DNA of 63,355 nucleotides from an uncultured Planctomycetaceae bacterium (GTDB lineage Bacteria; Planctomycetota; Planctomycetia; Planctomycetales; Planctomycetaceae). The notes beneath the pieces are model-generated. The model had not been told where the DNA came from. It saw nothing but the letters and a program-made list of their open reading frames with translations, and searched no databases. Shown one piece after another: positions 18,395 to 26,989 of this stretch. Each line of letters begins with the position of its first letter. Positions within the stretch are counted from its first letter, which is position 1. The stretch covers positions 1 to 63,355 of the forward strand of contig CAIOTJ010000392.1 in the NCBI GenBank assembly GCA_903861195.1, in the 5' to 3' direction. Made by a program: the position numbers and the translations under genes.

Positions 18395-19132
18395 GTGGCT
18401 GACATTGTTGTTAAAGACTTTCTGGAAGCGGGCGTTCACTTTGGGCACAAGTCGGCCCGCTGGAACCCCAAGATGCGGCCGTATATCTACGCCCGCCGGA
18501 ACCATATTCATATCATCGATCTGAAGGAGACCCTGAGGGGTTTGCTGCGGGCGAAGAAGTACCTCTCCAAGGTCGCCTCCCAGAACAGCCTGATTCTGTT
18601 CGTTGGGACCAAGCGCCAGGCCGCCGAGCCCATTGAGGCTGCGGCGCGCAAGTGTGGAATGCCGTACGTCAACGAACGTTGGCTCGGCGGCACTCTGACA
18701 AATTTTCGGACGATTCGCAGCCGGCTGAAGCGGCTGGAGGAACTGGAATCGCTCGAGACCTCGGGTGAGTTGGCCAGCTACTCGAAGAAGCGGCAGTCTG
18801 CGTTGAATCGCGAACGGAAGAAGATCTTCACCAACCTTTCGGGCATCCGTGAGCTCAATCGTCTGCCGGAAGCAATTCTGGTGGTTGATCCGCGCCGTGA
18901 GTCGAATGCCGTCAAGGAGTGCAAACTGCTGGGAGTGAAGGTCGTTGCGCTGATCGATACCGACTCCGATCCCGATGTGGTGGATTTGCCGATTCCTGGC
19001 AACGACGACTCGATCCGCTCGATTGACCTCATTCTGCAGCATCTCGCCGATGCCGTCCTCGAGGGGAAGGCATTGATTCCGGCACCGCAGAAGGAAGAAG
19101 GACCTGGTCCGGCTCCGGTTCCCAGCCTGTAG
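18395..19132 (+). CDS. rpsB: 30S ribosomal protein S2
   Basis: 245 residues with the full S2 pattern: [55 protein letters not shown], and a C-terminal [34 protein letters not shown]. It is assembled late into the small subunit and helps hold S1 and the mRNA. The start is GTG at 18395 with AGGAG 9 bases upstream. The tail after the last helix is short and proline-rich. First gene of the rpsB-tsf-pyrH-frr cluster. Confidence 0.98.
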   Translation: MADIVVKDFLEAGVHFGHKSARWNPKMRPYIYARRNHIHIIDLKETLRGLLRAKKYLSKVASQNSLILFVGTKRQAAEPIEAAARKCGMPYVNERWLGGTLTNFRTIRSRLKRLEELESLETSGELASYSKKRQSALNRERKKIFTNLSGIRELNRLPEAILVVDPRRESNAVKECKLLGVKVVALIDTDSDPDVVDLPIPGNDDSIRSIDLILQHLADAVLEGKALIPAPQKEEGPGPAPVPSL

Positions 19133-19339
19133 TTTTTCGATTGCGGCCGATCTCGCAGCCTCCCTCCCCGGTGGCTGCGGATTTTGGCCGAAACATTCAG
19201 CTCACGGGAAGTGTCTTCCCAGGACCTCTCGGATTCCGCGGCGCTGTTCCCACGGGGTGAGGAACAACGGCAGGAGACTGAGACGTTGGGAAACGGCGAC
19301 CTGAGCATCATGGTCCCATAAGACCCCCTGGCGGATCAG

Positions 19340-19361
19340 CGGACAAATGAAAGTTTGTCCG
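19340..19361 (+). promoter_or_regulatory. Hairpin in the rpsB-tsf intergenic region
   Basis: CGGACAAA (19340-19347) and TTTGTCCG (19354-19361) make an 8-bp stem with a 6-base loop, 67 bases before the tsf start. The gap 19133-19428 is 296 bases, long for co-transcribed genes; no T run follows the stem. In E. coli the rpsB-tsf space also contains an attenuating structure, so a similar step-down of tsf expression or an RNA-processing site is possible. Nothing else is recognised in the gap. Confidence 0.4.
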
Positions 19362-19428
19362 ATTCCCGCAGTATCAAGACCATTCGAGCACCCCTTAGCG
19401 AATCACCCGATCAGAGACGAGGAGAGAC

Positions 19429-20265
19429 ATGGCCGAGATCAAAGCCGAAGTAGTCCGTGCACTGCGTGAATTGACCAACTTGCCGATGATGGAGTGCAAA
19501 AAAGCACTGACTGAGGCGGGGGGAGATCAGGAGAAGGCGGTTCAGATTCTGAAGGAACGGGTCAAGGGCCTGCAGGTCAAGCTGGCCGATCGGATGACTT
19601 CGGAAGGGCGAGTCGCTTCGCTGGCCAAGTCCGATGCCTCGGCGGCGGTGCTGGTCGAGGTGCGCTGCGAATCGGCCCCGGTTGCGAAGTCGGAAGGTTT
19701 TTTGCAGCTCTGTGACCAGTTGACCAAGCAATTGCTCAACGGCCCTGGAGCGAGCACGGTTGAGGAACTGCTAAGCCAACCCTGCCCCGACAAGCCAGGC
19801 ACCAAGCTCAAGGATCTTTACGAGGACGTCGTCAACAAGATCCGCGAAAACATCGTCGTGGCCCGCATTCTGAAGCTGTCCGGACCCGTGGCGGCCTATA
19901 CCCACCACGACGGGACCTTGGGTGTGTTGTTTCAGGCCCAGGGAGCGGGCAAGAGCGAGGTGCTGAGGGATGTCGCGATGCACATTGCGGCCCTCAGCCC
20001 GGCGGTTTGTCTGCCTGAGAATCTGGACCCGGCCAAGGTGGAGGCCGAGCGGGAGAAACTGCTGGCCGACGCCCGTGCCACAGGCAAGCCCGAGAACATT
20101 CTCGCCAAGATGGTTGACGGAAAATTGCGGATCTTCTTTTCGGGCGAGGGGGTTTTGACTGCCCAACCGTTTGCGAAAGATGATTCAAAGACAGTGGAGC
20201 AGGCTTTGGGTGCCGCTGGATACACAGCCGCCGGCTTCACCCGCTGGCGCTTGGGAAAAGACTGA
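19429..20265 (+). CDS. tsf: Translation elongation factor Ts
   Basis: 278 residues. The N-terminal UBA-like domain has VRALRELTNLPMMECKKALTEAGGDQEKAVQILKE (given here for its TxxxMMxCKKAL core), followed by the two-lobed EF-Tu contact domain (EVRCESAPVAKSEGFLQL, YTHHDGTLGVLFQ, AMHIAALSP). EF-Ts recharges EF-Tu by exchanging GDP for GTP. Compared with the usual TDFV motif family this is an MMEC variant. GAGGAG lies a few bases upstream of the ATG. Confidence 0.97.
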   Translation: MAEIKAEVVRALRELTNLPMMECKKALTEAGGDQEKAVQILKERVKGLQVKLADRMTSEGRVASLAKSDASAAVLVEVRCESAPVAKSEGFLQLCDQLTKQLLNGPGASTVEELLSQPCPDKPGTKLKDLYEDVVNKIRENIVVARILKLSGPVAAYTHHDGTLGVLFQAQGAGKSEVLRDVAMHIAALSPAVCLPENLDPAKVEAEREKLLADARATGKPENILAKMVDGKLRIFFSGEGVLTAQPFAKDDSKTVEQALGAAGYTAAGFTRWRLGKD

Positions 20266-20297
20266 GCGGCAGCAACCACCGGTCGTCCGGGTGTGAC

Positions 20298-20325
20298 GCC
20301 CACCGTTCCCTCCGGAGCGGTGGGC
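20298..20325 (+). repeat. Inverted repeat after tsf (first of two hairpins)
   Basis: GCCCACCG at 20298-20305 pairs perfectly with CGGTGGGC at 20318-20325, with a 12-base loop that itself contains TCCGGA. No T run follows. Together with the next hairpin it fills the 168-base gap between tsf and pyrH. Confidence 0.45.
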
Positions 20326-20343
20326 AATGAAGCCATCTCGATG

Positions 20344-20374
20344 GGCGGCGGGGTTCGACTCCGCCGCCTGTTTT
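20344..20374 (+). terminator. Terminator-like hairpin between tsf and pyrH
   Basis: GGCGGCGG at 20344-20351 pairs with CCGCCGCC at 20361-20368 (9-base loop), followed by TGTTTT at 20369-20374. This has the form of an intrinsic terminator for the rpsB-tsf transcript, which would imply a separate promoter for pyrH-frr or partial read-through. Confidence 0.55.
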
Positions 20375-20433
20375 CATTCAGGCTGCATAGACCAACTTAC
20401 CCCTTCGCGGGGCCATCGTTAGGAGTGGTGTTG

Positions 20434-21216
20434 ATGTCGGAAGCCGCAGTGCCCCCCGGAAGAACGGTCTATCCGCGAATCCTGCTGAAACTCTCTGGTG
20501 ATACTCTGGGGCGCCCCGGAGAGACCGGTATCAGTGTGGCATCGGTCGAATTGATTGCCCTCCAGATTCAGAACATCGTCAAGACCGGCGCCCAACTGGC
20601 GATCGTGATTGGCGGTGGCAACATTCTCCGTGGACGGGCACTCGCCGCCTCCCCGCACATCAACCAGGCCACGGCACATTACATGGGGATGCTGGCCACC
20701 GTCATGAATGGCCTCGCCCTGCACGACGCGCTCGAGAGTGTGGGCGTCCCCACCAGATTGCAATCGGCCATTCGCATGGAGGGGGTCGCGGAACCGTTCA
20801 TCCGACGGCGCTGTGTGCGGCACCTCCAAAAGGGTCGCGTGGTGATCCTCTCGGGGGGAACGGGCAGCCCCTTCGTAACCACCGATACCGCGGCCGCACT
20901 GCGGGCCCGGGAGATCGATGCAAGCGTGCTGCTGAAGGCGACCCGGGTCGACGGAATCTACTCCGATGACCCCGAGAAAAATCCCCATGCCGTCCGCTAT
21001 AGCGAAATCACGTATCAGGATTTCCTGGCCCAGGGGCTGGGAGTGATGGACGCCCAGGCGGTTCATCACTGCAAGGAACATAACCTGCCCATCGTGGTCT
21101 TCAACTTCAAGCGTCCGGGCAACATCGAACGGGTGATCGCAGGGGAACGGATTGGCACCCGGGTGGTGTCCCCTGCGCAACTCACCGAATCTCAACCCGA
21201 TGTGACCACGGGTTGA
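20434..21216 (+). CDS. pyrH: UMP kinase
   Basis: 260 residues of the amino-acid kinase fold: [12 protein letters not shown] at the N terminus, [61 protein letters not shown] and LPIVVFNF. It phosphorylates UMP to UDP, the first committed step to all pyrimidine nucleotides. I chose ATG 20434 because AGGAG lies 8 bases upstream; an in-frame extension back to 20293 runs through the terminator-like hairpins and is not coding. The segment [13 protein letters not shown] keeps the UMP-binding arginines. Confidence 0.96.
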   Translation: MSEAAVPPGRTVYPRILLKLSGDTLGRPGETGISVASVELIALQIQNIVKTGAQLAIVIGGGNILRGRALAASPHINQATAHYMGMLATVMNGLALHDALESVGVPTRLQSAIRMEGVAEPFIRRRCVRHLQKGRVVILSGGTGSPFVTTDTAAALRAREIDASVLLKATRVDGIYSDDPEKNPHAVRYSEITYQDFLAQGLGVMDAQAVHHCKEHNLPIVVFNFKRPGNIERVIAGERIGTRVVSPAQLTESQPDVTTG

Positions 21217-21313
21217 ACCAGAGCCGCCGCACCACGGCCGACTGTCACACCGCGACAACCTGGGATTCCCGGTTTCTCTCTCACTCAAGCGACCTGTCAC
21301 TGAGGACCAGATC

Positions 21314-21874
21314 ATGGATCAAGACGAGATTCTGCTCGATACCGAAGAACGCATGGAGAAGGCCACCAGCATGCTACACACCCAGCTGCAGGGGATCCGC
21401 ACGGGCCGGGCGACGCCGGGTTTGGTCGACTCGGTGCGTGTCGAAGTCTATGGCTCTCAGTCGCCTCTCAAGCAGATCGCCAGTGTGACCGTCCAGGAAG
21501 GGAAGACACTGGTGATTCGTCCGTTCGATCCGGGCACCATCAGCTCGATTGTGAAGGCGATCCAGGGGAGCGAACTGGGCCTGACCCCGAACTCCGACGG
21601 ACGCTTGGTCCGGATCAATGTTCCCCCCCTGTCGACCGACCGTCGCCGCCAGATGGTCGGCCGCGTGAAGGAATTGGCCGAGGAAGCCCGGGTGGCGATT
21701 CGAAATGTCCGACGCGACGGCAACAAACACGCCGAGCAACTCGAGAAGGACAAGCTGTGCACCGAAGACGAGCTGACCGCGCTGAAGGAACAGATCCAGG
21801 AACTGACCAAATCGTACGAGGCCAAAGCCAACGACATGGCCGCGTCTAAAGAAAAGGAAGTGATGGAGGATTGA
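21314..21874 (+). CDS. frr: Ribosome recycling factor
   Basis: 186 residues, the usual length. Landmarks are the first long helix with EERMEKATSMLHTQLQGIRTGRATPGLVD, the beta domain (YGSQSPLKQIASVTVQEGKTLVIRPFD), and the long C-terminal helices with PPLSTDRRRQMV and RNVRRDGNK. With EF-G it splits the post-termination ribosome. The gene starts 97 bases after pyrH, completing the conserved rpsB-tsf-pyrH-frr order. Confidence 0.97.
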   Translation: MDQDEILLDTEERMEKATSMLHTQLQGIRTGRATPGLVDSVRVEVYGSQSPLKQIASVTVQEGKTLVIRPFDPGTISSIVKAIQGSELGLTPNSDGRLVRINVPPLSTDRRRQMVGRVKELAEEARVAIRNVRRDGNKHAEQLEKDKLCTEDELTALKEQIQELTKSYEAKANDMAASKEKEVMED

Positions 21875-22016
21875 TGGGCCAGGGGATACTCCCCCAGGAA
21901 TACCCGTCCGTCTGTCAACCCCCTACAGGCCAGTCACTGCGAAGAAAAAAGACTGGCGAGGGCTGTTTCGTTCGAGTGTGTTCTGTCTCCCCCTCTCATG
22001 CCTGGATGAATGTCTC

Positions 22017-23804
22017 ATGGCGGCGTTGTTGCAGATCCGGGATGCCTGTAAGAGTTATGGCAGCCAGGTGCTGCTCGACTCGGCTGAGGCCACTCTGGTC
22101 GAGGATGTGAAAGTGGGCTTTGTCGGCCGGAATGGCGCGGGCAAAAGCACCCTGCTGCGCTGCATCCTGGGCGAAGAGCAGCTCGATCGGGGGGAGATCA
22201 TTCCCCACCCCAAATTACGGCTGGGTTATCTCCGGCAGCATGATCCCTTCCTCCCTGGCGAGACTGCCCTGGAGTTCCTGCAGCGTGACAGCGGCCAACC
22301 CGACTGGAAATGCGGCGAGGTGGCCGGCCAGTTCGAATTGAAAGGGGCCTATCTCGAGGGACCGATCGCCAAACTCTCAGGAGGCTGGCAAACGCGGGTC
22401 AAACTGGCTGCCCTGCTGCTGCACGAGCCGAACCTGCTGCTGTTGGACGAGCCGACCAACTTTCTCGATCTGCGCACGCAGATTCTGCTCGAACACTTCC
22501 TGAGGAGTTACCGCCAGGCCTGCCTGATCGTCTCGCACGATCGGGCCTTCCTGGGGGCCACTTGCACTCATACCCTCGATCTGTCGCGGGGACGGCTCAC
22601 GTTGTTCCCCGGAAAAATCGACGCCTTTCTCGACAACCAACGCGAGCGGCGCGAACACGAAGAACGACAAAATACCGCGATCCTCGCGAAACGCCGGCAC
22701 CTCGAAGAGTTCATCGCCAAGAACAAGGCCCGGGCCAGCACCGCCACCCGGGCAAAATCGAAGAGCAAGCAGCTCGAAAAGCTCGAGCTGGTTGAGGTGG
22801 CCACAGACGAACCGACCGCCCGCATCCGCCCCCCCCAGATCGAACCGCGGCGGGGACCGGCCCTGCGTTGCCGTGACATGGCGATTGGCTATGCCGAACG
22901 TCGAGTGGCCGAGGGGATCGGCCTTGAGATCGATCATGGCTCACGGGCGGCCATTGTGGGGGACAACGGGCAGGGAAAGACCACCTTCCTGCGGACAATT
23001 GTCGATTCACTCTCTCCGCTGGCCGGGGAGGTGCGCTGGGGTCACGGGTGCCAAGTGGGGACCTATGCCCAGCACGTCTACACCAGCCTGCCCCAGTCGC
23101 AGACAGTGATGGAATACCTTGAATCGGTCGCCGCCCGGGGAACCAAGACCCAGGAGATCCTCGACCAGGCGGGAGCGTTGTTGTTCCGCGGGGACCACAT
23201 CGAAAAGCCGATCTCGGTCCTGTCGGGGGGCGAGCGGGCTCGTCTCTGTCTGGCGGGTCTCTTGCTGGGAAATTACAACATCCTGATTCTTGACGAACCC
23301 GGAAACCACCTTGACGTTGATACGGTCGAGGCGCTGGCCGAAGCGCTGGTCTCGTATGAGGGGACGATTATCTTCACCAGCCATGACCGGCATTTCATGC
23401 AGCGGGTGGCGAGTTGCGTCATCGAGGTGCGCGACGGGCGGGTGGTGAATTACAACGGCGCCTACGACAGCTACCTCTACGCGGTCAACCGCGAGATCGA
23501 TGAGGGCGAACGGGCCGCCGCCGCCGCCCGGGGCAAGACCGGAGCACGTCCTTCCGGAGGCCCTCCACCGTCCCGGACTAACTCGGCCCCCCGCCGGAAT
23601 GAGAGGGAGATCCGCAAGGAGATCTCCACCGTCGAGAAGACCATCGCCCGGCTCGACACGCAGAAAAAACAGCTCTCCGAACAACTGCTGACAGCCTCCA
23701 ATCCCCAGGAGGCACTCCGCCTGCACAACGAACTGGAATCCCTGCAACAACCGCTGGCCGAGGCCGAAGAACGCTGGTGCCAACTGCAAGAAGAACTGGG
23801 CTGA
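22017..23804 (+). CDS. ABC-F family ATPase (Uup/EttA-like translation factor)
   Basis: 595 residues with two ABC domains in one chain and no membrane segments. Domain 1: GRNGAGKST, LSGGWQTRVKLAALLL, LLLLDEPTNFLDL. Domain 2: GDNGQGKTTF, LSGGERARLCLAGLLL, ILILDEPGNHLDV. Between them is the charged linker (RRHLEEFIAKNKARAS, KSKQLEKLE) typical of ABC-F factors that enter the ribosomal E site. The C terminus has a predicted coiled coil (NEREIRKEISTVEKTIARL to the end), like the DNA- or ribosome-binding tail of Uup. The start ATG 22017 fits the conserved N terminus; the upstream in-frame extension to 21978 does not. A loose inverted repeat (21929-21957) lies in the gap after frr. Confidence 0.9.
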   Translation: MAALLQIRDACKSYGSQVLLDSAEATLVEDVKVGFVGRNGAGKSTLLRCILGEEQLDRGEIIPHPKLRLGYLRQHDPFLPGETALEFLQRDSGQPDWKCGEVAGQFELKGAYLEGPIAKLSGGWQTRVKLAALLLHEPNLLLLDEPTNFLDLRTQILLEHFLRSYRQACLIVSHDRAFLGATCTHTLDLSRGRLTLFPGKIDAFLDNQRERREHEERQNTAILAKRRHLEEFIAKNKARASTATRAKSKSKQLEKLELVEVATDEPTARIRPPQIEPRRGPALRCRDMAIGYAERRVAEGIGLEIDHGSRAAIVGDNGQGKTTFLRTIVDSLSPLAGEVRWGHGCQVGTYAQHVYTSLPQSQTVMEYLESVAARGTKTQEILDQAGALLFRGDHIEKPISVLSGGERARLCLAGLLLGNYNILILDEPGNHLDVDTVEALAEALVSYEGTIIFTSHDRHFMQRVASCVIEVRDGRVVNYNGAYDSYLYAVNREIDEGERAAAAARGKTGARPSGGPPPSRTNSAPRRNEREIRKEISTVEKTIARLDTQKKQLSEQLLTASNPQEALRLHNELESLQQPLAEAEERWCQLQEELG

Positions 23805-23924
23805 CCCAGCCCCCTGTCTCTTATCGAGGGGGGGTGTGGTTGGCAAATCACCACAGCGGGTCGGAAGCAATCATTCGCTGTCGACACTGCCTGCCCCTCA
23901 GTTGCTGCACAAAACTGGTCAAGA

Positions 23925-24800
23925 TCATCGCCGCAGCATCACCCATGCGGTGGGCCCAATCACCAGCAGTGTTCCCAGCAAGGTGAATGAGCTGAAGGAT
24001 TGGTTCCACAGAACGACATCTGTCAGCATCCCGAACGCCACCTGAACCAGCCCGACCACCGCCACCTGGGCCGCCGGCCCCGTAGTGAAGGCGATGGTCA
24101 GCAGAAATTGACCCAGGGTAGCCGAGAGCCCCACCCCCGCCAGCAGCAGCAGTGTGCCCGGGTCGGTCAACACGGCTCCGGGGCGGACCCGATCGAACAG
24201 GACCAGGGCCGCGCAGGCCGTCAGCAGTGAAACCACCGAAAAATGCGCCACGATCGAACGTGGATCGATCGCCTTGAGCCGGTGCAGGCCAATCATCGCA
24301 AACCCGCTCATCAGCGAGCTGAAAAACGCCGCAGCCGAGGCGAGCCCCGCGCCCGGTGAGTCGGGCTGCTCAATCAGGATGACACCGACCACGCCAGTGA
24401 CTGCGGCGATCCAGACGTCCAGCCCGGGAATATTCCCGAGGAAGGGCCACGACAGCACCGCTACCCAAATGGGATAGAGGTTGGTGAGCGTCAGCACCTG
24501 CGAGACCGGCAGACGGGTGAAGGCGAAGAAGGCCCCCATCATGCTCAGGCTCCCCGCAATGCTGCGCAGCCAGAGGCTCCGTGGGCCCCAGAAGACCAAC
24601 CGGGCTCCCCCGGCGACTGCCAGGCTTCCCGACAAGATCATGGGGATGACCGAACGGGCGATCATGGCGATCTGCCAATCGCAGCGTTTGCCCAAGGCAT
24701 GCGCGCAGCCTCCCATCACCGTGAAGGCGGCGGCGGCCGCGAGCATCGCCAGATAGGGCCGCAGAGACGACTCGGTAGGCGGGGAGGGGGGCGGGGTCAC
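23925..24800 (-). CDS. DMT superfamily transporter (EamA domains)
   Basis: About 291 residues with ten hydrophobic helices in two EamA repeats. The first repeat has GAFFAFTRLPVSQVLTLTNLYPIWVAVLSWPFLG, the second ATLGQFLLTIAFTTGPAAQVAVVGLVQVAFGMLTDVV, each with the small-residue helix pairs usual in metabolite exporters. Substrate unknown. The N-terminal boundary is uncertain: GTG 24800 begins a short proline-rich stretch before the first helix, and in-frame codons further up to 24953 have no Shine-Dalgarno. It converges with the ABC-F gene. Confidence 0.8.
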   Translation of the reverse strand: MTPPPSPPTESSLRPYLAMLAAAAAFTVMGGCAHALGKRCDWQIAMIARSVIPMILSGSLAVAGGARLVFWGPRSLWLRSIAGSLSMMGAFFAFTRLPVSQVLTLTNLYPIWVAVLSWPFLGNIPGLDVWIAAVTGVVGVILIEQPDSPGAGLASAAAFFSSLMSGFAMIGLHRLKAIDPRSIVAHFSVVSLLTACAALVLFDRVRPGAVLTDPGTLLLLAGVGLSATLGQFLLTIAFTTGPAAQVAVVGLVQVAFGMLTDVVLWNQSFSSFTLLGTLLVIGPTAWVMLRR

Positions 24801-25027
24801 AGGCGGGTGTGGACTCCGGCCGGTCGGCCAGGTCCACGCGATCGGGAAAACAGGGAGGATCAGAAGTCGCAGACGAGGAGTGTAGCAGTGTCCGACACGG
24901 TTGCCGAACCGGCGAATGCTCTGCCCCTTCCGAGACCGCGGGTGCTCCGACAACCCCCGGGAGGTCCACAGATCGCCCTCCCCAGGGTGTTTTCACTGCC
25001 ACGACGGAATTCCCCCCGCCGAGAGTC

Positions 25028-25033
25028 TATAAT
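25028..25033 (+). promoter_or_regulatory. Consensus -10 box upstream of the radical SAM gene
   Basis: TATAAT occurs at 25028-25033, 47 bases before the ATG at 25081. It is a perfect -10 element in a GC-rich region, but no acceptable -35 hexamer is found 16-18 bases upstream, so expression may depend on an activator or another sigma factor. Confidence 0.4.
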
Positions 25034-25080
25034 CTCAAGGCGAACACGCGAGCCCCAACCCAACGTGATGGCCTGAGACC

Positions 25081-26274
25081 ATGGTGATTCCCCGTTTGAC
25101 CTGGCGACTGATGACTGAGATTTCCCCCCGCCTGGCGCTGAAGGGAGGATATCTCTGTGCGTGGAAAGGGATGCGGGCCGTCTGGGCCTACAAGCGCCGG
25201 CTGAAAAAAGGGGAACTGTATCCCCCGTTCATGTTCATCGCACTGACCAACAAGTGCAATCTTCGTTGCCATGGCTGCTGGGTCGAGAAAGAAGGAGTGG
25301 GGTACTACCTCCCCGAGGAGCAGTTGGACACGGTGATCCGTGAGGGGAAGAAACAACACGCCCACTACTACACCTTGCTGGGGGGAGAACCGATGATGTA
25401 CCCCAAGCTGTGGAACGTGCTCGAAAAACATCGAGACTGCTACTTCCAGATCATTACCAATGGGATGCTGTTTACCGAGCGGAATGTTGCACGCATCCGG
25501 GAACTGGGAAACATCACCCCTCTGATCAGCCTTGATGGCTTCCAGGGGAATAATGACAAGCGTCGTGGGGAAGGAGTTTTCGAGGCGGCCGATGAGGGCC
25601 TCGCCCGGCTCAAGAAGAACAAGATCATCTTCGGCATCGCGACCACGATTACCGGTCAAAACGTTGACGAAGTGCTCACTGATAAATACCTGCAGCACTT
25701 CATCGATCGTGGAGCCCTGTATATCTGGTACTACGTTTATCGCCCCATGGGGGCCGAACCGCACCCAGAGTACTGCGTGTCGAAAGAACAACTGATCGAA
25801 ATCCGCAGGCGGCTGCTGAAGCTTCGGCGGAAGCATCCAATCTTCATCATTGACACCTATTGGACGGCCGAAGGAGAGGCGTTCTGCCCGGCCGCGACGG
25901 GGATGGGCTTTCACGTCAACCCGCATGGCGGAGTCGAAATCTGCCCCGCGTTGTCCTTCGCCCGGGACATGATAACCGACAACAACGGCGACCTCTACAA
26001 GACCATCAACGAGAGCAAATTCCTGAGGGGTTTTCAAGACTTCGTCCATGAGCGGACCAAAGGTTGCGTGATTCTGGAGAATCCCCAGGAACTACGGGAT
26101 TATATTGGCGGGGCGGGAGCCAAAGATTTCTCCACCCGGGACGCGTTCACGGAACTGGGGGCGGGAACACCCCGCAACAGCCATCACCTTCCTGGTGACG
26201 AGATTCCCGAGGACTACTGGCTCTACCGGTTCCTGAAGCGACAGGTCTTTTTTGGAATGGGAGCCCATGGCTGA
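25081..26274 (+). CDS. Radical SAM protein with SPASM-like C terminus, function unknown
   Basis: 397 residues. The 4Fe-4S/SAM motif is Cys59, Cys63 and Cys66 in TNKCNLRCHGCW. The radical SAM barrel follows with YTLLGGEPMMYPKLW (the GGEP motif), IITNGMLF and PLISLDGFQGNNDKRRG. Further cysteines in EGEAFCPAATG, VEICPALSFARD and TKGCVIL suggest an auxiliary iron-sulfur site of SPASM or Twitch type. Family members modify peptides, lipids (HpnH) or cofactors; the closest look to the HpnH/MoaA-like set is only by eye. Its last eight bases overlap the sigma factor start, so both are translated together. Confidence 0.85.
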   Translation: MVIPRLTWRLMTEISPRLALKGGYLCAWKGMRAVWAYKRRLKKGELYPPFMFIALTNKCNLRCHGCWVEKEGVGYYLPEEQLDTVIREGKKQHAHYYTLLGGEPMMYPKLWNVLEKHRDCYFQIITNGMLFTERNVARIRELGNITPLISLDGFQGNNDKRRGEGVFEAADEGLARLKKNKIIFGIATTITGQNVDEVLTDKYLQHFIDRGALYIWYYVYRPMGAEPHPEYCVSKEQLIEIRRRLLKLRRKHPIFIIDTYWTAEGEAFCPAATGMGFHVNPHGGVEICPALSFARDMITDNNGDLYKTINESKFLRGFQDFVHERTKGCVILENPQELRDYIGGAGAKDFSTRDAFTELGAGTPRNSHHLPGDEIPEDYWLYRFLKRQVFFGMGAHG

Positions 26275-26935
26275 GTCTCCGGCAAACCCGATACCGGGCG
26301 GCGGCTGGCCAGATCACACCCAGACGGGTGAACTGCTGGCCCGTGCCAAGGATGGACGGTTGGAGGCAGTCAATGATTTGCTGGAGCGGCACCGCGCGGG
26401 ACTGCGACGAATGGTCGATGCCCGGATGGACCAGAAAATGGCCCGCCGTATCGACGCGAGTGATATCGTGCAGGACGTGATGCTGGAGGCCAGCCAAAGA
26501 CTGCAAGACTATCTTAAGGATCCCCGCATTCCCTTTGGGCTTTGGCTGCGGCAAATGGCCCAGGACCGGGTCATCGACATGCATCGCCGACACCGGCTCG
26601 CCGGTCGGCGCAGTCTCGACCGTGAACAGCCTCTGGTGGCGGGAGGTCAAGCCGATCAGTCGTCACTCGAACTGGCCGCTCAATTGATGGATCCCGACCT
26701 AACCCCGGCCGCTCATGCTCTGCGGGAAGAATTGCGAGAGCAATTCCTGGTCGCAATCGATCAGATGGATGAGCCGGATCGCGAGATTCTGTTTATGCGG
26801 CATTTCGAGCATCTGTCGAACAGCGAGGCCGCGAATGTCCTTGGATTGTCGGAGCCTGCGGCGGGCATGCGACACCTGCGGGCTTTGCGACGGTTGCGGC
26901 AGATACTGGGAGGCCAGGAGAGCTCTCTGACTTGA
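26267..26935 (+). CDS. RNA polymerase sigma factor, sigma-70/ECF family
   Basis: 222 residues. Region 2 is in the first half (LLERHRAGLRRMVDARMD, then RIDASDIVQDVMLEASQRL), with the DIVQD core of ECF factors and the following WLRQMAQDRVIDMHRRHR. Region 4 is at the C terminus (EPDREILFMRHFEHLSNSEAANVLGLSEPAAGMRHLRALRRLRQIL, quoted for its helix-turn-helix). The long linker between them is like planctomycete ECF groups. ATG 26267 overlaps the radical SAM stop by 8 bases; an alternative ATG at 26252 is also in frame. No anti-sigma factor or kinase gene is next to it, so its control signal must come from elsewhere. Confidence 0.88.
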   Translation: MAESPANPIPGGGWPDHTQTGELLARAKDGRLEAVNDLLERHRAGLRRMVDARMDQKMARRIDASDIVQDVMLEASQRLQDYLKDPRIPFGLWLRQMAQDRVIDMHRRHRLAGRRSLDREQPLVAGGQADQSSLELAAQLMDPDLTPAAHALREELREQFLVAIDQMDEPDREILFMRHFEHLSNSEAANVLGLSEPAAGMRHLRALRRLRQILGGQESSLT

Positions 26936-26989
26936 GGGAAACACGGTCCGTTGTGCTCGGATCCTCTTGGCCATGCCCCTCTTCAAGCG

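Noticed and set aside
20341-20375. Sequence GGGGTTCGACTCC resembling a tRNA or tmRNA T-arm
   Set aside because: The surrounding stem pairs GGCGGCGG with CCGCCGCC around a 9-base loop, which does not fit the 5-bp stem/7-base loop of a T-arm, and no D-arm, anticodon arm or CCA end is found upstream or downstream. A terminator-like hairpin fits better.
21929-21957. Inverted repeat GCCAGTC/GACTGGC between frr and the ABC-F gene
   Set aside because: The 15-base loop and 7-bp stem make a weak hairpin and no T run follows, so I did not call it a terminator.
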